Below, piece after piece: positions 54,560-63,870 of a stretch of DNA of 64,000 nucleotides. The first letter of the stretch is position 1. Each line of letters starts with the position of its first letter. The notes under the pieces are model-generated. The model made no database searches. It was given only the letters and a program-made list of their open reading frames with translations, and was not told the DNA's origin. Source of the DNA: Variovorax sp. Root318D1 (GTDB lineage Bacteria > Pseudomonadota > Gammaproteobacteria > Burkholderiales > Burkholderiaceae_C). The DNA lies in the NCBI RefSeq assembly GCF_001424835.1, contig NZ_LMCQ01000007.1:51677-115676 (forward strand), given 5' to 3'. The translations under genes and the position numbers were made by a program.

Positions 54560-55357
54560 TCAGCCGAAGTTCGGCGCGCGCCGCTCGCGCAGCGAGGCGA
54601 CGCCTTCGCGCACGTCGGGACCTGCAAAGCCCATGAATTCGAGCGCCAGAGAGGCATCAAAGGTCGGCCCGGCTTGGCGCAGCCAGTTGTTGAGCGCGTA
54701 CTTGGTGAAGCGGATCGCGCTCTGGCTGCCGGCCGCGAGCCGGTCGGCCACTTCGTAGGCGCGCGGCAGCAGGTCGGCCTCGTCCACCGCGAGCGAGACC
54801 AGACCGATGCGCTCGGCCTCTTCGCCGCTCACCGGTTCGCACAGCAGCAGGTGGTACTTGGCCTTGGCCATGCCGCACAAGAGCGGCCAGACAATGGCTG
54901 CATGGTCGCCCGCGGCTACGCCCAGGCGGGTGTGGCCGTCGACGATCTTCGCGCCCTTGCTGGCAACGGAGATGTCCGCCAGCAGCCCTGCCACCAGTCC
55001 CGCGCCCACGGCCGGACCATGCATGGCGCTCACGATGGGCTTGTCGCAATTGATGAGGTTGTAGACGAGGTCGCGCGCTTCTTTCCACACGCGCTGGCGC
55101 ACTGCGTCGTCGGTGGTCATGTCCTGCACCATGCCCAGGTCGCCGCCGCCCGAAAAGCCCAGCCCTTCGCCCCTCAGCACAGCGCAGCGCACCGTGTCGT
55201 CGGCCGACACGTCGCGCCAGATCTCGGCCAGTTCGCGATGGCCGTCATGGCCCGCCGTGGGCAGCTTGCCGTTGGTCGCGCGCATCTGGATGTCGAGCAC
55301 CGCATCGCCGATGCCGCGGCGGGTGATGGCAAGGGTCTGGTAGCGGGTGTAGTCCAT
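54560..55357 (-). CDS. Enoyl-CoA hydratase/isomerase family protein
   Basis: A 265-residue crotonase-family protein: [21 protein letters not shown] (oxyanion-hole site near 60-80), [54 protein letters not shown] near 110-160. The ADF/Glu catalytic positions are SGGGDL and GVAAGDHAA; the latter differs from the GLxPGxGGT of canonical hydratases, so a different reaction on an acyl-CoA is possible. Start is the ATG at 55357. Confidence 0.88.
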   Translation of the reverse strand: MDYTRYQTLAITRRGIGDAVLDIQMRATNGKLPTAGHDGHRELAEIWRDVSADDTVRCAVLRGEGLGFSGGGDLGMVQDMTTDDAVRQRVWKEARDLVYNLINCDKPIVSAMHGPAVGAGLVAGLLADISVASKGAKIVDGHTRLGVAAGDHAAIVWPLLCGMAKAKYHLLLCEPVSGEEAERIGLVSLAVDEADLLPRAYEVADRLAAGSQSAIRFTKYALNNWLRQAGPTFDASLALEFMGFAGPDVREGVASLRERRAPNFG

Positions 55358-55418
55358 GGCGTGTCTCCACCCCGCAGCACGTGCGAGGATTTCTTTTTTG
55401 CGTCGAAAGACGGGCCGC

Positions 55419-55850
55419 CTATTTTCGCGCTGCAACCTCGCGGCAGCGCTGCACATTCGCCTCGAAGCGCGATGCCAGCCCCGGCTCGCACCCGTCGCTC
55501 GAGGGATTCAGCCTGCACATGCCGACCACCACGTAGTCCATCACAGCCTCGGTACACATCGGGTACTTCGCCAGATCGGGATTGGCCTGCGCCTTGAAGC
55601 CCCAGCGCTCTGAAAACTGCACCGTGCGTGCCATCGCGCCGTGGAAGAAGCTGCGATCCCTGGCGGCAATGGCCGCCTCCATGCGAGGCAGTTCCTCGTT
55701 CAGGTAGCCGACGGAATCCAGCGGAAAGTCCGAGGGCGCCTGCTGGGCACTGGCGAAAGATGCGGCCAGCATGAGCAGCGGCACGGCGACGCAGGTGCGC
55801 AGCCGCAATGACTGAGCGACGAAAGGGTTGGTCGGGCGTTGTGGTTGCAT
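55419..55850 (-). CDS. Small exported protein, unknown
   Basis: A 143-residue protein with a signal peptide ([17 protein letters not shown], cleavage about residue 36). The rest has four Cys ([28 protein letters not shown]), probably two disulfide bonds. I do not recognise the family. It starts at the ATG at 55850 and is 52 bases downstream of the DUF2164 gene, on the same strand. Confidence 0.68.
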   Translation of the reverse strand: MQPQRPTNPFVAQSLRLRTCVAVPLLMLAASFASAQQAPSDFPLDSVGYLNEELPRMEAAIAARDRSFFHGAMARTVQFSERWGFKAQANPDLAKYPMCTEAVMDYVVVGMCRLNPSSDGCEPGLASRFEANVQRCREVAARK

Positions 55851-55902
55851 GGCTCTGGATTTTGCAACGTCTGGAAGCATCTTTTCGTGGCGAGCGCCAC
55901 GT

Positions 55903-56175
55903 CTACTTGGCTTTTTTCTGCCGGTCGAACTTGCGCCAATACTGAAATTCGTCTTCATGCACTTCGAGATCGACTTCCGAAATGCGCGACTGCAGGCGCT
56001 CCTGCACATCTGCCACGGCCTTGTTGTAGACGATCGGGCCGACCTCTTCAAGAAAGAAGCCGAGCAGCGCACCGGCCGCGATGTTGCCGATCTTCTCTTC
56101 CATGTTCTCATTGAAGTAGCGCTCGATCGACGCGATGGCCTGCTGGCGTGCTTCCTTGGGTATTTCGATTGTCAT
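55903..56175 (-). CDS. DUF2164 family protein
   Basis: A 90-residue, highly charged helical protein: RQQAIASIERYFNENMEEKIGNIAAGALLGFFLEEVGPIVYNKAVADVQERLQ. The IGNIAAG...FFLEE-GP--YN-A---- pattern is DUF2164, a small family of unknown function. It starts MTIEIPKEA. It is divergent from the beta-propeller gene with 110 bases between them, so a shared promoter region is expected. Confidence 0.8.
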   Translation of the reverse strand: MTIEIPKEARQQAIASIERYFNENMEEKIGNIAAGALLGFFLEEVGPIVYNKAVADVQERLQSRISEVDLEVHEDEFQYWRKFDRQKKAK

Positions 56176-56285
56176 GCGGAGTGCTCTTCGATTGCTTGAA
56201 ATGGGTCCGATCCATTGTGCCGCTACCATCCGCTGCGGCCGCGCGCGGCCCGCAGCACAAAGACCTACAACACGGAGACCGCTTC

Positions 56286-57473
56286 ATGAAATTCCCTCCG
56301 GCCGCAATGGCCGCCCTGGCCCTGGCCGCTCTTGCCGGCTGCACCAACCTGACACCCACCGTACCGCAGCGCCAGCTGATGCTGGTGGCGAACGACGAAA
56401 AGCAGTCGTGGAGCGATGCCGGTGCCGTGATCCTCGGTCCGATGGGCCGCGACACGGTGCAGGTACTCGACATCGGCACCGACCCGCTCGCACCCAAGCT
56501 CGTCGGCACGCTGCAACTCGACAACACCATTGCCGGCCCGCCCGTCAACCTTGCGATCACGCCGGGCGAAACGCTGGCGCTAGTGGCCAACTCGCTCAAC
56601 GTGGTGGAAGAAAATGGCGTGCGCAAGCAAGTGCCCGACAACCGCCTCTTCGTGATCGACCTGACCACCACGCCGCCCAAGCTGATCGATACGCTCACCG
56701 TGGGCAAGCAGCCGTCGGGCCTGTCGATCAACCGCGCGGGCGATCTTGCGCTGGTGGCCAATCGCGCCGACAACTCGGTCAGCGTGCTGCGCATCGCGGG
56801 CAAGAAGGTGACACTGATCGACACCATCGCCATGAACGATTCGGTGGCGCATGTGCGCTTCACGCCCGACGGCAAGCGCGCGCTGGCGGCCAAGTTTCCG
56901 ACCCACAAGATCGCACTGCTCGAGGTGAACGGCGAGAAGGTCAGCTACAACAAGGTCGATCTCGCGGCCGGCCTCTGGCCCTACAACGTCGACGTGACGC
57001 CGGACGGCAAGCTTGCGCTCACGGCCGACAACGGCAACTCGGGCGCCTCGGACGGGCAGATCGACACGGTGAGCGTGATCGATCTGGAAGCCACGCCACC
57101 GCGCGTGGTCGACAAGGTGGTGGTGGGCGACGGCCCCGAAGGCTTGGCCGTGAGCCCGACTGGCCGGCATGCAGTGGCCGTGCTCCTGCGCGGCAGCAAC
57201 GCGGCGAAGAACGCCTACTTCTACAACCGCAACGGCTCGGTGGTGCTGCTGAAGATCGACGGCAAGAAGGTGACGCGCGCCAACGAGGTGGTGGTGCGCG
57301 GCTTGCCCGAAGGGGCCGTGTGGAGCGCGGACGGCAAGTATCTGTACGTGGGCAACTTCATCGACCAGGACATCACGATCCTGCGCGTGGACGGCGACAC
57401 GCTGGTGCCTACGGGCAAGTCGTTTCCGCTGCAGGGGCATCCGGCCGCGATGCGCGGGACAATGTCGCACTGA
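56286..57473 (+). CDS. YncE-like beta-propeller lipoprotein
   Basis: A 395-residue protein; lipobox LAGC at residues 17-20, then a series of about 45-residue blades such as LVANSLNVVEENG, NLAITPGETLALVANSLNV, GLSINRAGDLALVANRADNSVSVLRI, VRFTPDGKRALAAKFPTHKIALLEVNG, NVDVTPDGKLALTADNGN and LAVSPTGRHAVAVL, each with the 'I-PDG--A-V-N' form of YncE/PQQ-like seven-blade propellers. It lies in the periplasm, probably lipid-anchored. Ligand not known. Confidence 0.87.
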   Translation: MKFPPAAMAALALAALAGCTNLTPTVPQRQLMLVANDEKQSWSDAGAVILGPMGRDTVQVLDIGTDPLAPKLVGTLQLDNTIAGPPVNLAITPGETLALVANSLNVVEENGVRKQVPDNRLFVIDLTTTPPKLIDTLTVGKQPSGLSINRAGDLALVANRADNSVSVLRIAGKKVTLIDTIAMNDSVAHVRFTPDGKRALAAKFPTHKIALLEVNGEKVSYNKVDLAAGLWPYNVDVTPDGKLALTADNGNSGASDGQIDTVSVIDLEATPPRVVDKVVVGDGPEGLAVSPTGRHAVAVLLRGSNAAKNAYFYNRNGSVVLLKIDGKKVTRANEVVVRGLPEGAVWSADGKYLYVGNFIDQDITILRVDGDTLVPTGKSFPLQGHPAAMRGTMSH

Positions 57474-57514
57474 CCGAATGAACGCTCAACGCAACCCGAC
57501 CTGAACGCAACGCC

Positions 57515-57718
57515 ATGGCGCAACCCAAACGACAACTCCGCACGCTGGAACGCGGCATCCTCTGCCTGGCGATCGGCGCGGCCGTTCTGTTGGGGCCGCG
57601 CTTCCTGCAAGGCACGCGCTGGTTCGATATGGTGGCCGGCGCCTACGTGGTCGGCTGGTTCGCGCTGGCGTTGGGGGTGGCGCTGGTGGCGGTCGGCCTC
57701 TTTAAACGCGGCGAATAG
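57515..57718 (+). CDS. Small membrane protein
   Basis: A 67-residue protein with two hydrophobic helices: GILCLAIGAAVLLGPRFL and YVVGWFALALGVALVAVGLF, with a positive N-terminus (MAQPKRQLRTLERG) and C-terminus (KRGE). It follows the beta-propeller gene by 41 bases. Unknown function; good coding composition but too short for a firm call. Confidence 0.6.
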   Translation: MAQPKRQLRTLERGILCLAIGAAVLLGPRFLQGTRWFDMVAGAYVVGWFALALGVALVAVGLFKRGE

Positions 57719-57751
57719 CGAGCGCAGGAGCAGCCCAAGGCCCGCAAGGGT

Positions 57752-58660
<909 letters not shown>

Positions 58661-58764
58661 GGCAAAAATCGTTGTGGGAAAAAAGAACCGGCGAGCTTAG
58701 CCGCAAGCGCGGCCCGCCCCGGCAATACCCGTACGGGACGGCCGCGGCGAACGCGTCAGCCGCG

Positions 58765-59283
58765 TCAAACGACGCTGCGCTTGAGGCGGATCTCTTCGAC
58801 CCGCACGGTGCCAAGCGCTGTGGTCTTGGCGGTCTTCATCTCGCGCTTGAAGCCGGCGAGCTCGTGGAAGCGCATGGCGCGGTCGTTGCGAATGGGCACC
58901 CACACGGTCACCGTGGTGCAGCCCTCTTCCTCGAGGCCTTCGCGCGCGGCGTCCCAGAGGGCGACGCCGATGCCCTTGCCCCAGTGCTCGGGCTTGACGT
59001 AGATGGCCCAGATCTCGCCCGTGGTGGAAGGCGTCTTGGGGTCGCGCGAGCGGTCGAAACCGACGAAGCCGACGATTTCGCCGTCGAGCACGGCCACCTG
59101 CACCTGCGGCTCGCTGAACTCGATGGCTTCGCGCCACTTGGCTTCGCGCGAGGCCGGAGCCAGCAAGCGCAGCTCTTCTTCGGGCAGGATGCCTTCGTAG
59201 GCAGCCTTGGCGGCCAGGGCGTGGACTTCGGCGACGGCCTTGGCGTCGCGCATGGTGGCGGGGCGAACTTCGTAATCTGACAT
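58765..59283 (-). CDS. GNAT-family N-acetyltransferase
   Basis: A 172-residue acetyltransferase: VRPATMRDAKAVAEVHALAAKAAY at the start, GFVGFDRSRDP near 75, IWAIYVKPEHWGKGIGVALWDAAREGL (motif A with acetyl-CoA loop KGIG) near 92-118 and RAMRFHELAGFKRE near 138-150. The Q/RxxGxG/A loop is WGKGIG. The acceptor substrate is unknown. Confidence 0.92.
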   Translation of the reverse strand: MSDYEVRPATMRDAKAVAEVHALAAKAAYEGILPEEELRLLAPASREAKWREAIEFSEPQVQVAVLDGEIVGFVGFDRSRDPKTPSTTGEIWAIYVKPEHWGKGIGVALWDAAREGLEEEGCTTVTVWVPIRNDRAMRFHELAGFKREMKTAKTTALGTVRVEEIRLKRSVV

Positions 59284-59376
59284 GGTTGCGGAAAATCAAA
59301 TGGAACCGCGTATTGTCGCCGCACCGCTAAACTGCCCGCTACTTACGTCGCATACGCAGCATCAAAAGGAGTCGAT

Positions 59377-59526
59377 ATGGCCAAAGGTCAACAGCGCGCA
59401 AACAAGGAAGCCAAGAAACCGAAGAAGGACACTTCGCCGCCCAAGCCGGTAGGCACCGGTGGCATCGAGCCTGTCCGCACGATCACCACGGCGGTGATTC
59501 CGCGCGGCAAGCTCAAGAACAAGTGA
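59377..59526 (+). CDS. Small basic protein
   Basis: A 49-residue open frame with AAAAGGAG eight bases ahead of the ATG. The sequence is rich in Lys and Pro ([20 protein letters not shown]) and ends PRGKLKNK. It is too short to place in a family with confidence. The stop overlaps the GTG start of the VF530-like gene (GTGA), and the next two genes overlap in the same way, so this appears to be a coupled three-gene unit. Confidence 0.65.
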   Translation: MAKGQQRANKEAKKPKKDTSPPKPVGTGGIEPVRTITTAVIPRGKLKNK

Positions 59527-59828
59527 CCGAAGAGGCACCAGCGGGGCCTGTGCCGCCACCGGCGCCCGCCAAGCCTGCCCAGCCCCGCAACCCGCTGCAC
59601 GGGCTCACGCTGGAGGCCATCGTCACGGCGCTGGCCGACTACTACGGCTGGGAGCAGCTCGGCGAGCTGGTTCCCATCCGCTGCTTCGCGATCGACCCGA
59701 GCGTGGGCTCCAGCCTCAAGTTCCTGCGCAAGACACCCTGGGCGCGCGAGAAGGTCGAGAGCCTCTATCTCTTCATGCTGCGCGAACAGCGCCGCGAACA
59801 GCAACAGCAGCAACCTCCAGAGCGATGA
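59523..59828 (+). CDS. VF530 (DUF2132) family protein
   Basis: A 101-residue protein beginning with GTG at 59523 that overlaps the previous stop. The core [58 protein letters not shown] is the VF530/DUF2132 domain, thought to bind DNA. The tail is a run of Gln (EQQQQQP). It ends in an ATGA overlap with the ferredoxin gene. Confidence 0.85.
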   Translation: MTEEAPAGPVPPPAPAKPAQPRNPLHGLTLEAIVTALADYYGWEQLGELVPIRCFAIDPSVGSSLKFLRKTPWAREKVESLYLFMLREQRREQQQQQPPER

Positions 59829-60106
59829 GGGTTCGACTCGAGCCGTCGGGCTTGGCTTTCGAAGCCGAGACTGGCACCACGCTTTTGAAATCGGCCGAGG
59901 CGGCCGGCATCGAGATGCCGAGCTCCTGCCGCAACGGCACCTGCCGCACCTGCATCTGCCAGCTGATGTCGGGCGCCATCCGCCACGTCATTGAATGGCC
60001 CGGCCTGAGCGCCGACGAAAAAGCCGAGGGCTGGATCCTCCCCTGCGTGGCGGAGGCCGAGGGCGACCTCACGATCGATGCGCCCAAGGCGTTTTCAGTC
60101 TTTTAA
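59825..60106 (+). CDS. Plant-type 2Fe-2S ferredoxin
   Basis: A 93-residue ferredoxin with cluster ligands Cys35, Cys40, Cys43 (CRNGTCRTC) and Cys74 (LPCVAEAEG). The motif C-x4-C-x2-C then C is of the plant type. An extra Cys at 45 is present (RTCICQL). It overlaps the VF530-like gene (ATGA). Role: electron carrier; its partner oxidoreductase is not in the cluster. Confidence 0.9.
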   Translation: MRVRLEPSGLAFEAETGTTLLKSAEAAGIEMPSSCRNGTCRTCICQLMSGAIRHVIEWPGLSADEKAEGWILPCVAEAEGDLTIDAPKAFSVF

Positions 60107-60118
60107 AAAAACTTCGCC

Positions 60119-61393
60119 CTACTTGATGGCCGCCGCGGGCGTCGCGGCCACCAGCCGGTCGCGCTGCGCCAGCGAGGGGAAAAGCTTGAACCAGCCCAGC
60201 GCCACCATCATGGTGCCCACGCCGCCCACCACCACCGAGCCCACCGGCCCCAAGAGCGCCGCGGTGGCGCCCGATTCGAACTCGCCCAACTGGTTGCTGG
60301 CGCCGATGAAGATCGAATTGACCGCACTCACGCGGCCGCGCATGGCGTCGGGGGTTTCGAGCTGGACCAGGGTCTGGCGGATCACCACGTTGACCATGTC
60401 GGCGCCGCCCGACACCATCAGCGCAATCAGCGAGACGATGAAGCTGCGCGAGATTCCGAACACCACCATGCACAGCCCGAAAAGCCCCACGGCCATCAGC
60501 AGCGTGCGGCCGATGTTGCGCTCGATGGGTCGGCGCGTGAGTGCGATCGACATCACCAGCGCCCCCACCGCGGGTGCCCCGCGCAGCAGGCCGAGCCCCC
60601 AGGGCCCCGTGTGCAGGATGTCCTTGGCGTAGATCGGCAGCAGCGCCACCGCGCCGCCCAGCAGCACCGCGAAAAGATCGAGCGAGACGGCGCCGAGCAC
60701 GGGCTTGCGCCTCCAGATGAAGTCGACGCCGGCAAACACAGTGGCCAGCGTGACCGGCTCGCGCGCGGCGGGCGCATGGGCATAGCGCAGCCGCAATACG
60801 AGCACGCAGGCCACCGCAAAGCACAGGACGCTGGCGCCGTACACCACCTGCATGCCAGCCACGAAAAGCAGCCCGCCGAGGGCCGGCCCGCCGATGATCG
60901 CACCCTGCATGCCCGCAGAGCTGAAAGCCATCGCGCGCGGCAGCATGATGGGCGGCACCAGGAGCGGCGTCAGCGCCTGCTGCGCCGGCATCTGGAAGGC
61001 CCGCACCGCGCCCAGCACCAGCGAGAGGCCCAGCAGCAGGCCGCGCGTATCGAAGCGCTGCAACACCGCGAGAAAAAGCACCAGCGCCACCAGCCCCTGC
61101 ACCGCAAAGCAGGCCGCCACGATGCGGCCCCGGTGATGGCGGTCGACCACGTGGCCGGCCAGGAGCGCGAGCAACAGCGCGGGAACGAACTGGTAGAGGC
61201 CCACGAGCCCGAGGTCCCAGGCGCTGCTGGTGAGTTCGTACATGTGCCAGCCGATCGCCACCATGAGCATCTGCGAAGCCGCGGTGCCAAAGAGGCGCGC
61301 CACCCACATCCGCATGAACGGGCGTTCGCGCGTGAGGTCGGAAAAGCTCGGTGGCGGGGAGGCGGAAGCGGGGGCGGAGGCAGGGCCGGACAT
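60119..61393 (-). CDS. MFS transporter
   Basis: A 424-residue protein with 12 predicted membrane segments. The loop motif GHVVDRHHRGRIVA between segments 2 and 3 is the MFS signature in the DHA/enterobactin-exporter-like group. It belongs to the MFS_3-type (EntS-like) family, which exports drugs or siderophores. The ATG at 61393 begins with a Pro/Ser-rich cytoplasmic tail. It is convergent with the ferredoxin gene, 12 bases apart. Confidence 0.88.
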   Translation of the reverse strand: MSGPASAPASASPPPSFSDLTRERPFMRMWVARLFGTAASQMLMVAIGWHMYELTSSAWDLGLVGLYQFVPALLLALLAGHVVDRHHRGRIVAACFAVQGLVALVLFLAVLQRFDTRGLLLGLSLVLGAVRAFQMPAQQALTPLLVPPIMLPRAMAFSSAGMQGAIIGGPALGGLLFVAGMQVVYGASVLCFAVACVLVLRLRYAHAPAAREPVTLATVFAGVDFIWRRKPVLGAVSLDLFAVLLGGAVALLPIYAKDILHTGPWGLGLLRGAPAVGALVMSIALTRRPIERNIGRTLLMAVGLFGLCMVVFGISRSFIVSLIALMVSGGADMVNVVIRQTLVQLETPDAMRGRVSAVNSIFIGASNQLGEFESGATAALLGPVGSVVVGGVGTMMVALGWFKLFPSLAQRDRLVAATPAAAIK

Positions 61394-61460
61394 TCGTTCG
61401 AGGATAGCCGAGGCCCCATGAGCCGCGCATGAGCGTGGGCTCTCTACACTCTCGGCACCC

Positions 61461-62141
61461 ATGCCGGACACCGCCCTCATCGATCCCATCGACCTGGTCT
61501 ACCAGGACGCTCACTTGCTCGTGCTGAACAAGCCCGCCGGCCTGCTCTGCGTGCCCGGACGCGGCGAAGACAAGCAAGACTGCCTGAGCGCGCGCGCCAT
61601 GCGGCTCTGGCCCGACGCGCTGATCGTTCATCGGCTCGACATGGCCACGAGCGGTCTCGTGCTGATGGCGCGTGGCGCGGCCATGCAGCGTGCCCTCGGC
61701 GATGCCTTTGCCGAACGCCGGGTGCACAAGCGATACCAAGCCATCGTCGATGGCGTGCTGCCGGTGAAAGATGAGTGGTCGGTGATCGATGCACCGCTGA
61801 TGGCCGACTGGCCGCGGCGCCCACTGCAAAAGGTCGATGCGGCGGGCAAGCCCAGCATCACGCGCTGGCGGGCATTGCAATCATCGCCACCAAACGAATC
61901 CGCCGCGGCCACGCACGTGCTGCTGGAGCCGCTCACGGGACGATCGCATCAGCTGCGCGTGCATCTGCTCTCGATCGGCCATCCGATTCTGGGTGATGCG
62001 CTCTACGGCGGTGAAGAGATTCAGGCGCGTGCGCCGCGCTTGCTGCTGCATGCAAGCGAACTGGGTTTCGTGCATCCGGCGACGCAGCAGACCCTTCGAT
62101 TCGAAAGCCCTCCGGACTTCTCGCTGCTCAGCCGCCCTTGA
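61461..62141 (+). CDS. RluA-family pseudouridine synthase
   Basis: A 226-residue enzyme that makes pseudouridine in rRNA or tRNA: YQDAHLLVLNKPAGLLCVPGRG near 15-35, catalytic Asp60 in VHRLDMATSGLVLMARG, LTGRSHQLRVHLLSIGHPILGDALYG near 155-180. It lacks an N-terminal S4 domain, so it is of the RluA/TruC-like type. The MFS gene lies divergent 67 bases away; the universal stress gene converges with a 14-base overlap. Confidence 0.93.
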   Translation: MPDTALIDPIDLVYQDAHLLVLNKPAGLLCVPGRGEDKQDCLSARAMRLWPDALIVHRLDMATSGLVLMARGAAMQRALGDAFAERRVHKRYQAIVDGVLPVKDEWSVIDAPLMADWPRRPLQKVDAAGKPSITRWRALQSSPPNESAAATHVLLEPLTGRSHQLRVHLLSIGHPILGDALYGGEEIQARAPRLLLHASELGFVHPATQQTLRFESPPDFSLLSRP

Positions 62142-62568
62142 CCACCAGCACTGGCATGGGCGCGTCCTGCAACACGCGCTGCGTGACGCTGCCGAGCAGA
62201 AGCTTCTCGATGCCGCTGCGGCCGTGCGACCCCATGACGATCAGGTCGGCCGCGATGGCAATGGCGGTGTCGACGATGCCTTCGTGTACCACGTGACCGT
62301 CGATCACGCGCTGGTCGCTGTGCAGGCCTTCGGCGGCAAGTGCCGCAACACCGCGCGCCAAGGCCGCATTCGCGCTTGCGGTGGCCGCCGCCAGGTACTC
62401 GTTCTGGCCCAGTGCGTAGTCCGCCCCCACCCCAATGAAGGGATAGTTGTCGATCACGTGAATCAGCGTGATCCGGCTCCCGAACGCCAGCGCCAAGCCG
62501 CTCGCCTTGCTGACCGCGAGCATGGAAGTTTCGGAGCCGTCGATCGGAACCAGGATGTGATTGAACAT
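62128..62568 (-). CDS. Universal stress protein
   Basis: A 146-residue UspA-fold protein: NHILVPIDGSETSMLAVSKASGLA at the N-terminus (first strand and phosphate loop) and DLIVMGSHGRSGIEKLLLGSVTQRVL near 108-133 (G-x2-G-x8-9-G-S/T, an ATP-binding form). Starts at the ATG at 62568. Such proteins help survival in stress; regulation is not visible in the short upstream region. Confidence 0.94.
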   Translation of the reverse strand: MFNHILVPIDGSETSMLAVSKASGLALAFGSRITLIHVIDNYPFIGVGADYALGQNEYLAAATASANAALARGVAALAAEGLHSDQRVIDGHVVHEGIVDTAIAIAADLIVMGSHGRSGIEKLLLGSVTQRVLQDAPMPVLVVKGG

Positions 62569-62675
62569 GGCGGACCTCACTTTATCGTTCGCGGACAGTC
62601 GCGGCTCGCAACCGAACCGTCCCTCGAATTTACCCCCTGCGCGGAGGCGTGACTGTAGGACTCAAGCCAGCGGGC

Positions 62676-63425
62676 TCAATCCCCCTGGAAACCCTGAGCG
62701 CGGCAAGTGACGACAAGGGTATCGCGCCAGCCGGCGATACCCTCTTCGAGCGGCTGGATGGGCGTGGACTCGTGGATCACACGCGCATCGTCGAGCAGCA
62801 GCAGCGTCCACGGCTCGGTCATGGTGAAGCGCTCGCCGCGTCGGCCGTTGGCCTCGAACACGCGCGTCTCGCCGCCCTTGACGCCGCTGCGTCCGACCAA
62901 AGCCACCGCCACCAGGTCGACGCCGTCGCGGTGCGCGCCTTCGGGCGTGGGCCGGCCGATGCCGCCCGCCGTGTCGATGCGGAACTGGTGCGCTTCGACG
63001 AACCATGGCTGCGCCTTGGTGCCGCGCATGCCGCTGGCCGCTTCGCCCAGGCGTTGCAGCAGGCGCTGCCATACTGGCTGCGCCACGGTGGCCTCGTGCA
63101 TGGGCGCAAACCAGCGCTGCATGCCGCCATGCAGCGCGTTGTATTCGACCGGCTGCCAGTGCGCACGATGCGGCACTTGCGCGATCGACTCGCCCTCGAC
63201 CGTGAAACACGCGTGGCGCCTCGTGCGGTAGCGGCCACCGTCCTTCAGGTGTTCATCGGGTGGAAGATCGTTCCAATCGGCATGCAGCGCCTCGAGCTGC
63301 GCGAGCGGCACGCCGAGCCACTCGCTCGCGCCTTGCGGGCTCAGTACCGCATAGCCTTGTTCGCGCAGAGCGGCCGGCAGTTCGCCCGGCTCGATGAACG
63401 GCGGTGCGAACGCGGCCGTGGTCAC
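62676..63425 (-). CDS. 2OG-Fe dioxygenase family protein
   Basis: A 249-residue protein beginning at GTG 63425. Iron ligands are suggested by HRDGVDL near residue 168 (His-x-Asp) and RVIHESTPI near 222 (second His), with Arg after. The sequence GAHRDGVDLVAVALVGRSGVKGGETRVFE is that of the BsmA/2OG-Fe dioxygenase (PF10014) group. Its GTG start overlaps the stop of the DUF427 gene (GTGA), so the pair are cotranscribed. Confidence 0.85.
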   Translation of the reverse strand: MTTAAFAPPFIEPGELPAALREQGYAVLSPQGASEWLGVPLAQLEALHADWNDLPPDEHLKDGGRYRTRRHACFTVEGESIAQVPHRAHWQPVEYNALHGGMQRWFAPMHEATVAQPVWQRLLQRLGEAASGMRGTKAQPWFVEAHQFRIDTAGGIGRPTPEGAHRDGVDLVAVALVGRSGVKGGETRVFEANGRRGERFTMTEPWTLLLLDDARVIHESTPIQPLEEGIAGWRDTLVVTCRAQGFQGD

Positions 63426-63706
63426 GACGCGCTGACTTTCACGTCTTTCCAGAACGCCACGCGGTCGCGGATTTCCTCGGCTTCGGGCTTTGGATCGGCG
63501 TAGTACCAGGCGGCGTCGGTGTGGAGTTCGCCGTTGACCAGCAGCGAGTAGTAGCTGGCTGTGCCCTTCCAGTGGCAGGTGGTCTTGTGGTTGCTGAAGG
63601 TGACGTGGTCGCGATTGAGCGCGCTCATCGGGAAATAGTGGTTGCCTTCGACGAGCACGGTGTCGTCGCTTTCGGCGATGGTGACGCCGTTCCAGGTTGC
63701 TTTCAT
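63422..63706 (-). CDS. DUF427 family protein
   Basis: A 94-residue protein: MKATWNGVTIAESDDTVLVEGNHYFPMSALNRDHVTFSNHKTTCHWKGTASYYSLLVNGELHTDAAWYYADPKPEAEEIRDRVAFWKDVKV; the CHWKGTASYYSL and AWYYADPKPEAEEI segments identify DUF427, a beta-rich family of unknown function. It starts at the ATG at 63706 and is translated into the 2OG-dioxygenase gene by a GTGA overlap. Confidence 0.92.
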   Translation of the reverse strand: MKATWNGVTIAESDDTVLVEGNHYFPMSALNRDHVTFSNHKTTCHWKGTASYYSLLVNGELHTDAAWYYADPKPEAEEIRDRVAFWKDVKVSAS

Positions 63707-63810
63707 GTCTTGCTCTCCACGGGGAAGGGATATTGTGCCCTCTGCCTTTGGCGTGGGTTTTGGTCCGGGTATATGTGGGCTTGGTTGTTTTCCCGAGGCC
63801 GGGTGTCGCC

Positions 63811-63870
63811 CCGGCGGGCGACTCACTTTCTTTGCTTCGCCAAAGAAAGTAAGCAAAGAAAGGCGACCCC
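63811..63870. repeat. Nested hairpin repeat at the right end
   Basis: GTCGCC near 63814 and GGCGAC near 63862 are outer arms; inside them ACTTTCTTT (63825-63833) and AAAGAAAGT (63842-63850) form a perfect nine-base stem with loop GCTTCGCC. A further GTCGCC...GGCGAC match lies within. Bases 63707-64000 carry no gene I can support; this compound repeat is the only clear structure and resembles dispersed repeats of Comamonadaceae. Confidence 0.55.
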
